DNA of 64,000 bases from Micropruina sp. (lineage in GTDB: Bacteria; Actinomycetota; Actinomycetes; Propionibacteriales; Propionibacteriaceae). Below the pieces are notes generated by a model. It saw only the letters and a list, made by a program, of their open reading frames with translations. It was not told the DNA's origin and did no database searches. The DNA lies in assembly GCA_016711105.1 (NCBI GenBank), contig JADJTO010000005.1:186001-250000 (forward strand). Direction: 5' to 3'. This document shows positions 35,553-43,176 of this stretch, in pieces (within the stretch, counting starts at the first letter, position 1; the number at the start of each line of letters is the position of its first letter). The position numbers and the translations under genes were made by a program.

Positions 35553-37070
35553 ATGACCCGCACTCTCGGCCTCGGCTTGGCCGGCGCCCTCGTCCTTGCC
35601 TCGGCGACCATCGTCGCCTCACCGCTCGCCCACGCCGGAGTTTCCTGCTTCTCTGCCGGGGTGAGTGACTTCAATGGCGACGGGCACGCGGACGCCGTGG
35701 TCGCCGACCCGGACGCGACCGTCGGCGGGCTCGCCCTGGCCGGACGAGTGTTCGTCCTCTACGGCAGTGATGGCCAGTTGGGGGTGGGCGGACCGCGGGT
35801 GGTCCTGACCGCCGCGTCGGTCGGGTTGCCCGTCCACGCTGGTGACCGATTCGGTTCGGCGGTGGCGATCGCGCAGGTGGACATGGATTCGTGCGCGGAC
35901 CTGGTGATCGGCATCCCGCGGCGCGATGTCGCAGGGCAGGGTGATGCCGGGGCGATCGGCATTCTCTTCGGCTCCACCACGGGCATCAACGGGAACCTGC
36001 CGCCGCAGGTCAAGACTCAGGCAGCGATGGGCGGAGTCGTCGAGGCCGGTGACCGGTTGGGTTCGGCGGTGGCGGCCGGCACCTACCTGGGCAGTGACAT
36101 CTCGGTCGTCGTGGCCGGAGCGCCGGGGGAGAACCTGGGCGACGATGTCGACACCGGGGTGATCAACACGCTGAACTTCTCCGACTCCGGGGGTGTCTGG
36201 CCGACGCAATACTCCCAGGACACGCCGAGCATTCCGGGGACGAACGAGGACGGCGATCTCTGGGGGTCGGCTCTGACGATGGCGCCGAACCTGCTGGACG
36301 ACAGCGGCTACTACGATCTTCTGGTCGGCGCCCCCGGGGAGGACGTCGGCTCTGCCAACGGGGCCGGATCGGTGACCGTGATCGCCGGCATCCATGGCGG
36401 AGACCCGTTGACCGCGATCAGCGTCACCCAGAACACCGCCGGCGTGCCCGGAACCGCGGAGAGCGGCGACCGCTTCGGCGCCAGCCTGGCCGCCGACGGC
36501 GCCCAGAGCCAGCCGCGCAGCGTCGTCATCGGCTCCCCCGGCGAGGCGATCGGCTCAGTCGCCGGCGCCGGAAGCGTGACCTATTTCGCGAACCCGGGCG
36601 GGGGAAGTTTGGGCAACGGAGTCGGACTGACCCAGAACACTGCGGGCGTTCCGGGGGTGGCTGAGGTCAGTGACCACTTCGGTGCCTCCGTGGCCCTGCT
36701 GCCCGGTGGCGGCCAATTCGCCGTCGGGGTCTCCGGCGAAGACATCGGCGCGGTTGCCAACACCGGCTCGGTGCAGGTGTTCGATGACGACGCCGACCAC
36801 GTCGCCAGCTACGACCTGGACAGTCCCGGCGCCTCGGGCGCGATCTCGTCCGGCGCGGCGTACGGCTCGGCCCTGGCGGGTTTCGTGGTGGCCGGCGAGC
36901 AGGGGTTCCTGGTCGGGGCGCCCGGCCAGCCCGGTGTCGGAGGCAGCGGGATCGTGCACGTGATCAGCGATCACCTCGACCGGTCCTGGCTTCCCGGGGC
37001 GGGCGGCCTCCCGGCGGGCGGGGTGCGCTTCCGGTGCTGCGGTCGGGATCAACGAATCGGCCCCTCCTGA
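35553..37070 (+). CDS. secreted FG-GAP (integrin-like beta-propeller) protein
   Basis: Exported 505-residue protein, signal peptide MTRTLGLGLAGALVLASATIVASPLAHA, start confirmed by AGGAGG seven bases upstream. The mature chain is a series of FG-GAP blades with Ca-binding-like loops: DFNGDGHADAVV, AGDRFGSAVAIAQVDMDSCADLVIGIP, DRLGSAVA, DSGYYDLLVGAPGEDVG, then QNTAGVPGTAESGDRFGAS and QNTAGVPGVAEVSDHFGAS. Probably a surface or secreted binding protein. The tail after VHVISDHL is less propeller-like and may reflect another indel. A sister protein lies at 53.7-55.2 kb. Confidence 0.85.
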   Translation: MTRTLGLGLAGALVLASATIVASPLAHAGVSCFSAGVSDFNGDGHADAVVADPDATVGGLALAGRVFVLYGSDGQLGVGGPRVVLTAASVGLPVHAGDRFGSAVAIAQVDMDSCADLVIGIPRRDVAGQGDAGAIGILFGSTTGINGNLPPQVKTQAAMGGVVEAGDRLGSAVAAGTYLGSDISVVVAGAPGENLGDDVDTGVINTLNFSDSGGVWPTQYSQDTPSIPGTNEDGDLWGSALTMAPNLLDDSGYYDLLVGAPGEDVGSANGAGSVTVIAGIHGGDPLTAISVTQNTAGVPGTAESGDRFGASLAADGAQSQPRSVVIGSPGEAIGSVAGAGSVTYFANPGGGSLGNGVGLTQNTAGVPGVAEVSDHFGASVALLPGGGQFAVGVSGEDIGAVANTGSVQVFDDDADHVASYDLDSPGASGAISSGAAYGSALAGFVVAGEQGFLVGAPGQPGVGGSGIVHVISDHLDRSWLPGAGGLPAGGVRFRCCGRDQRIGPS

Positions 37071-37107
37071 GTCGCGGCCTGCCTCCCGGGTGGCTAACGG
37101 TCCTCGC

Positions 37108-37120
37108 TGTACCGGTAAAG
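37108..37120. promoter_or_regulatory. LacI-type operator 3 upstream of the regulator gene
   Basis: TGTACCGGTAAAG, identical to operator 2, lies 24 bases before the GTG of the LacI-family gene, indicating autoregulation. Confidence 0.7.
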
Positions 37121-37144
37121 TGGCCGCGAGGACGGGAGGAAAGC

Positions 37145-38163
37145 GTGTCCAGAGTCACCCTGCAATCCATTGCCACCCAGGTCGGGGTCAGCCGGATGAC
37201 GGTGTCGAACGCCTTCTCCCGGCCAGATCAACTCTCCGACGCCCTGCGGATGCGCATCCTGGCCGTGGCCGACGAACTCGGCTACTGGGGCCCGACCCGG
37301 CGGCACGTTCGCTGGCCACCGGGACCACCGGGTCGATCGGGGTGCTCTGGTCGGCCCGGCTGCGCGAGGCGCTCAGTGATGAAATCACGGCCCGCTTTCT
37401 GGGCGCCATCGCCGACGAACTGGCCCCCGACGGCCTCGCCCTCACCCTGGTGCCGGCCACCGTCGACGGCCCCGTCGTTCCGGCCCGTGATGTCGCGATG
37501 GACGGCGCCATCGCCTATTCGTGTGACCCGGCGTCCCCGGCGCTGGCCTGGCTGGAGCGTCGAACGCTGCCGGTGGTCTACGTCGACATGCCGGCACCGC
37601 CGGGGTCGCCCTCGATCAGGATCGACGACGCTGGGGGAGCGCGGGCGGCGGCGCAACACCTGGTCGACCTGGGGCATCGACGGATCGCACTGTTGACAGT
37701 GCAGGTGGATCGGGTCGGATCGAGTCACGTGGTTGAGCAGCGGATGCGCGGCTGGCTGCACGCGCTGACTGCCGCCGGGATCCAACCCGACGTGCTGGCC
37801 CTGCCGAGTTCCGTTGGTGCCCGGCGACTCGTGGCTCAGCTGCTGCGCGAGGTGCGTCCGACCGCTGTACTCTGCCTCACCGATGTGCTGGCCCACGACG
37901 TGCTGGCGGCCGCCGATGACCTCGGGCTCGCGGTGCCGGACGACCTGTCGGTGGTGGGCTTCGACGATCACCCGCTGGCCCTGCGTACTCGTCCCTCGCT
38001 GACCACGGTTCGCCAAGACGTGGACGCCAAGGGGCATGCTGCCGCCCGGGCCCTTCTCTCCGCCATTGCCGCGGCAGGTTCGGAGTCGGTGAGCGTTGAA
38101 AGCCATCTGCTACCGGTCACCCTCGTCGTCCGGGAAAGCAGCGGTCCGCCGCCCGCGTCCTGA
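37145..38163 (+). CDS. LacI-family transcriptional regulator, one frameshift
   Basis: Sugar-responsive repressor of about 339 residues. GTG 37145 follows GGAGGAAA. The N-terminal HTH is VTLQSIATQVGVSRMTVSNAFSRPDQLSDALR; the frame breaks near 37291 where one more C in GGCCCG turns GYWGPTRRH into GYWGPDPAARSLATGTTGSIGVLW, the normal hinge. The sugar-binding part includes DGAIAYSCDPASPALAWLER, VDMPAPPGSPSIRIDDAGGARAAAQHLVDLGHRRIALL and SVVGFDDHPLALRTRPSLTTVRQD. Its operator occurs before itself and twice before the alpha-glucosidase, so alpha-glucoside control is inferred. Confidence 0.87.
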
Positions 38164-38299
38164 TCCCACGGGCCACTTAGCCCGCAGGATGGGCTCTTGG
38201 CCCGCGTCCTGCTGCGGGCGGAGAGCCCTTCTTGCGGGCTGAGTCGGCTGGCGCCGCAGGACGTGACCACCCCGGCGGGCACCTTCCTAGACTGAGGGC

Positions 38300-38749
38300 A
38301 TGAAACCGCACTGGTTGCTCGGCGTCCCGCTGGCCGCCCTGGTGGCCGGCTGCGCCACGATGGGAGCGCCGATGTCGTCCAGCCCCGAGCCGTCGAGCGT
38401 GCGTCCGCCGTTCACCACCGCGCCGCCGCTCAACCCGAGTTCGCCCGCGACTGCCGCCCCGACCGCCTCGATTCCCACCCGCCAGTGGGAGGCGATCCTG
38501 GCCGACCTGGCCACGCGCGGCGTTCCCGCCGACGGGGTTCAGGTTCAGCGGGCGCAGCGGGTCACCTGGAACGACGGTTCTTTGGGCTGCCCCGAGCCGG
38601 GCGTGATGTACACCCAAGCCTTGGTGGACGGGCTGTGGGTCGTGGTCCGGGTCGGGGATCAGGAGTTCGACTACCGGTTCGGACGCGGGGACGCCCCGAC
38701 GCTGTGCCGGAACCCGCCGACCCGCCTCCCCTCCAGCCAGCAATCCTGA
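38300..38749 (+). CDS. putative lipoprotein
   Basis: A 149-residue protein with a lipoprotein signal peptide: MKPHWLLGVPLAALVAGCAT, lipobox LVAGC. A Ser/Pro/Thr linker follows (to about residue 55), then a small domain with RQWEAILADLATRGV, VQRAQRVTWNDGSLGCPEPGVMYTQALVDG and VVVRVGDQEFDYRFG. The WNDGSLGCPEPG block recurs in uncharacterised actinobacterial lipoproteins. Function unknown. GAGGG stands shortly before the ATG. Confidence 0.75.
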   Translation: MKPHWLLGVPLAALVAGCATMGAPMSSSPEPSSVRPPFTTAPPLNPSSPATAAPTASIPTRQWEAILADLATRGVPADGVQVQRAQRVTWNDGSLGCPEPGVMYTQALVDGLWVVVRVGDQEFDYRFGRGDAPTLCRNPPTRLPSSQQS

Positions 38750-38769
38750 CCGCAACCCACCCGCGGAAA

Positions 38770-38810
38770 CACGTTGGCCCCCCCACCAGGAAAGGTGAGG
38801 GGCCCACGTG
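38770..38810 (-). terminator. strong hairpin after the subtilase gene
   Basis: CACGTTGGCCCCCCCACC (38770-38787) pairs with GGTGAGGGGCCCACGTG (38794-38810) with small mismatches around the loop AGGAAA. It lies ten bases beyond the repaired stop of the subtilase at 38821, supporting that stop. Confidence 0.65.
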
Positions 38811-38820
38811 CTTGACCGGG

Positions 38821-41800
38821 TCAGGCTCTGGGAATGAGCAAGGCCTCCGGTGCGCCGGCCGCGTTGTCGTAGGCGACCACCATCAGCCCTTCGGGTTCTG
38901 CATCCGCAGCCGCGAGCGGTTCACCCCGACCGTCACAGAACTGCTGCCGTCGTACTCAAGCGGCTCGTAGTGACCGTTCTCCAACGCGTGGGACCACGGG
39001 TCGTAGATGGCCAAGCCTGGCATCGCATCCATCGCGGCGGGGTTCACCAACGAGTAGCTGGCGACCCCGTAGCGGAAGCGTCCGTGAGCGTTGGTCAGGC
39101 CCAGGTCGCCGGCGTAGACCGGCAGCAGAATCGTGCTGCTGTCGGTTGGCGCCTCAGCCATGAAGCCCGTCGCGGAGATGGCTTCCGCGGCGACGTCAAA
39201 GAGGAAGACTTCGGTCACCCCGTTGAAGGACCCCGCCCGCACAGCGCCGGAGTCATAGCTGAACAGGACGAACTCGGGCGTGCCGTCGTCGTCCTTGTCG
39301 ATGTTGACGTCGAACTCGTTGACGGCGGCGTTGTTCCACCGGGAGTGGTTGTTCACCGCGAACACCACCAGTTCATCGTCACCCAGCGGGAACGACTGGA
39401 CGCCCGCGGCCCGAAGATCCAGGCCACTCACCCCAGCGGTCGCCTCATTGATGTCATCTCCGTCGGAGAGGCCCCAGGTGAAGAAGTCCGCCACCGTGGA
39501 GACGGGTCCGCCGCTGTTGGCCAGGTTCACCGACACCGATGAGGTCTTGGTGCTGATCGCCGGGGTGACGGACGCGGTGACCCGGGTCTCGGCCCGCGGA
39601 ACCAGCAGGTAGGGCACCCGCAGGCGTCCGCCGGAGGAAGCGAGCACAACATTGCCGCCCACCTGGTGGTGCCGGAACTGGTCGTCGCCGTTCATCGAGG
39701 ACGGGATGTCGGTGCCCTCGACCTGGAGTTCCACCTCGACCGTGGCCGTGTCGTGGGCCGGAACGGTGACTCGAGTCCGGTCGAAGCTGACGGTACCCGG
39801 CCACGCTCCCGGGGCCGACTCGCTGCTCAGGGTGACGTAGGCATCATCATTGCCGTGGTTTGCCACGGTCAGGGTTCGGGTCGCGGAGAAACGGTCATGA
39901 ATTTCGGCGAAACCGAAGCTCAGCGTCGACTCGTGGACGGTGCCCCGGGCGGTCGCGACAGCATCGCCGTAAGCGACCAGCTCGGTGGACACAGACTGGG
40001 CGGTATCGACCAGCCCTGCTCCGGCCAAGGTGAGCTGGTATCCGTCCACCTTGGATGGGTCGGCTGGGCTGACCACCGCCGCCGACAGGTCATCGGCTGA
40101 CCAATCCGGGTGCGCCTGCTTGGTCAGGGCCGCCACTCCGGCAACGTGCGGGGCCGCCATGGACGTACCGGACATGATCGCCACGCCGTCTCCGGTGCCC
40201 ACAGCGGCGGAGGCGATGCTCACCCCGGGTGCCGAAACGTTGGCCTTCAATCCGCTGTCACCGGTGCGTGGCCCGTTGGAGCTGAACGACGCCAGACCCC
40301 TGAAGTTCGGGTTGTCGGTGGTGCCCGCGGCAAGGGTGGTCTGCTGCCCGGCGGCGGCTTTCACGGCGGCACCGTCAGTGCTGCGAACCCCCAGGAACGG
40401 GATCGTCACCGTGTAGGGGGTGCCATCGTCGGGGTTCTCCGTGATCGCCCCTTCAAAGGGTGGGTAGTCCCCGCTGTTGTTGATCATGAGCACGGCGTCC
40501 GCGCCGGCCTGTTGGCCGTAGACCGCCTTCCCGGCCCGAGCGCACGTTCCCCGGCTGACCACGGCCAGTTGTAGCGGGGCGCCGGCGTCGGCGGAGATGC
40601 CGGCCGCGGTGAACGCGCCCGGGGAGCAGCCAAGGGACTCGTTCTCGGCCGTGGCCGGATCATCGCTGAGCGCGACGATCCGGTAGGGGCCGGACGGGAC
40701 GGCTGCCCCGTTGGCGTTGATCGCCGTGATCCTGGAGCCAGCAAGGGTCAGGTCGACCGCAGGGAAGCTCTCGGTGCTGTCAATCGCGGCCACCGAGATG
40801 ACGCCCTTGCCGGTGCCCGGCGATCCGGTCAGGTAAGGGCTCGGGCCGCTGTTGCCGGCCGAGGCGACCACGACCACCCCGGAGGCCACCGCATTCGAGG
40901 CGGCAACCGCGCTCGGGTCGTCCGCCGAGCCGAAGGATGAGCCCAAAGACATGTTGATCACGTCCATGTCGTGCGCGACGGCCCAGTCGATGGCCTCGGT
41001 CGTGACATCGGTCGAACCCGAGCAGCCGAACACCCGCAAGGCATACAGGTCGACCTGCGGAGCGACACCCGGCCCGACTTTGAACGTCTTGGACGGTGTG
41101 GACGCGTCGTATGGCCCCGTGTAGGCAGTGCCGTCCGCTGCCACGCCGCCGCCGCCTGCGGTGCCGGCCACATGCGTCCCGTGCCCTTGGCAGTCCAGCG
41201 GATTCACGTCAGGTTCGGGGGCGTTACCGGTGTCGGCATCGTAGTTATCGCCGACGAAGTCTCGTCCGCCCTTGATCCGCGGGGCCGAGGCACCGAACAG
41301 GGCCGGATCCGGCGCGGCGGCGCTGGTCGCTCTGGCGGCCTCAAACGCAGCGACCGTGCCTGGCCCGCCGAAGGTGGCGTGGGTGTAGTCGATGCCGGTG
41401 TCGATGACCGCGACCTTGATACCGGTGCCGGTGAAACCGGTCGACTGCCACACCTGGGGCACACCCAGGGACGGGACGCTGGTCGAGTTCTCGAGCGCGT
41501 GCACCGGCGCGAGGGCGACCGAACGGACGCCGGGCAGCTTGGCCAACGAGGGCGCCTTGCTGGCCTTGATCCTGACCGCCAACGCGTTGATAGCCGACTG
41601 CATCTGGGTCAGCACAGTGCCACCCGCGGCGGTGATCTTGCGCTTCAGCACCTTCTGCGCCACCCGGAGCTTGAACCGGATCGCAGCCTTCTCGCCCTTG
41701 GACAGGTCACGGCCGAGCTTCGCCTGACGCACCGCCACCGGATCGCCCTTGAGTTGGACGATCACCTTGACGGTCTTGTCGGCCACCGAAGCCGGACGGA

Positions 41801-41933
41801 AATCCGTCGCGATTCGGCCTGTCGATTCGGCTTTGTCGAACCGATCCGGGTCGGGGCCGGGAGCGGCAAAGGCCACACTGGGCACGGCGAGGGCCAACAC
41901 GGTGGTGGCCAAAAGAATCTTGCGTCGAATCAC
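38821..41933 (-). CDS. secreted subtilisin-like serine protease (S8) with PA insert
   Basis: Extracellular S8 peptidase of about 1036 residues; signal peptide ending SVAFAAPG. An inhibitor-like propeptide (VKVIVQLKGDPVAV…) precedes the catalytic domain. The triad is Asp in KVAVIDTGIDYTH, His in CQGHGTHVAGTAGG and Ser in MSGTSMAAPHVAGVAAL. A PA-type insert lies between His and Ser (QLAVVSRGTCARAGKAVYGQQAGA). A long beta-rich C-terminal part follows. The present frame stops at 38883 after MQNPKG, but one added C gives LMVVAYDNAAGAPEALLIPRA and a stop at 38821 next to a terminator, which I take as the true end. Start is GTG 41933. Confidence 0.9.
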
Positions 41934-42051
41934 GGGGGGCGATCTGCCTTTCTGGGGTTTTGCGCCGACGAGGGGTGGCCAGCACAGTTCTAGTCAGACT
42001 AAGCGAGCGGTCTGACGGGGTCAATTAACCCCACCCAAAGCTACGACCCGC

Positions 42052-43062
42052 TCACCCGATGATGCGTACCCAGTTGGCGGCGTTACCCGTCTCAGCCCGC
42101 TCGACCAACTCCAGGGTGCCTTCGGGGGTGATCGTGTAGAGCGCCACCTGCTGCGATCGTTCCCCGGTGGCGATCAGGTGCTCGCCGCTGATGCAGAAGC
42201 CGCGGGGTTGGGTCTCGGTCTCACCGAACCAGCCGGCGTCGCTCAGCCGTCCGTCCGGCCCCACCGGCACGCAGGCCAGGGTGCTCTCGGTGCGTTCGGA
42301 GCACCACAGCTGGGTCTCGTCCGCGTTCAGCCACAGATCGGCGCCCCAGATGTAGTGGTGCTCCAGCGGATTGGCGCCAAAGACGCTGCGGCCGAGGCCC
42401 TTGGTCGGGTCGTGCGCGATCGCCGTGCTGACCAGGTGTAGCGAGCCGTCCGGGTTGCGCCGATAGTGCAGGGCCTCACCGCTGAACTCGGTCAGGACGT
42501 AGAGCGCGTCCTCGGCACGATTGAGCACCAGGTGCCGGGGGCCCGAGCCGGAGGGGGCTTCGGCGGTGGGGGAGGGCAGCGGGGTGAGTCGTCCGTCGGC
42601 CAGGTCGTAGCCGGCGATCAGGTCGGCCCCGAGCGAGGCGAAATAGGCGTGCCGGCCGCCGGAGGTCACGGCCACGGCGTGCAGATTCGGGTACTCGATC
42701 CGAGGGGATTCCGGGCCCAGTTCTCCGTCCGTGACCGGCCAGAGGAGACCGTAGCCGCCGCCGTAGGAAGCACCCAGCAGGTGGGCGCCGTCCGGGGTGA
42801 GGGCAAGGTAGGCGAAGGACGCGTCGGTGCCCCGGTGGGCGATTTCGGTGAGTTGCCCGGTGTCGCGGTTGAGGCCCAAGGTGACGATCCCGAGCCGATC
42901 GCCCTTGATTCCGGCGTAGACCAGGTCTCGGGAAGCGTCGATCGCGAAGGTGCTCACCCCCGTCCCGACCGGGTTCACCGCGAGGCGGGTCAACCCCCCG
43001 TCGAGGGCGAAGGTGCTGATGGTTCCGTCACCGGCGTTGGCGACCAGGGCGAGCGCAGTCAT
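42052..43062 (-). CDS. lactonase family beta-propeller protein (6-phosphogluconolactonase type)
   Basis: Seven-bladed propeller of the YbhE/Pgl lactonase family, 336 residues, which hydrolyses 6-phosphogluconolactone in characterised members. Family blocks are FAIDASRDLVYAG, FAYLALTPDGAHLLGASYGGG, NLHAVAVTSGGRHAYFASLG, SGSGPRHLVLNRAEDALYVLTEFSG, WGADLWLNADETQLWCSERTES and QPRGFCISGEHLIATGERSQ. No signal peptide. It is divergent from the coiled-coil gene; the pentose phosphate assignment is by family only. Confidence 0.83.
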   Translation of the reverse strand: MTALALVANAGDGTISTFALDGGLTRLAVNPVGTGVSTFAIDASRDLVYAGIKGDRLGIVTLGLNRDTGQLTEIAHRGTDASFAYLALTPDGAHLLGASYGGGYGLLWPVTDGELGPESPRIEYPNLHAVAVTSGGRHAYFASLGADLIAGYDLADGRLTPLPSPTAEAPSGSGPRHLVLNRAEDALYVLTEFSGEALHYRRNPDGSLHLVSTAIAHDPTKGLGRSVFGANPLEHHYIWGADLWLNADETQLWCSERTESTLACVPVGPDGRLSDAGWFGETETQPRGFCISGEHLIATGERSQQVALYTITPEGTLELVERAETGNAANWVRIIG

Positions 43063-43176
43063 TGGCGCAGACTATTCCCCGTGGGACGCGTTCGGCAGCC
43101 CTGCGCCGCCCATGGTGCATTGCCGTGCCCTTGTGAACTCTCGTTTACGGCCAACGCTCGATTCCGAAAGGCATCC

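Noticed and set aside
42011..42030. Small GGGGT/ACCCC inverted repeat after the lactonase gene
   Set aside because: Only five pairs; too weak to call a terminator with any confidence.
42466..43176. N-terminal extension of the coiled-coil protein into the lactonase gene
   Set aside because: The extension is antisense to a conserved lactonase; ATG 43177 has a ribosome site.
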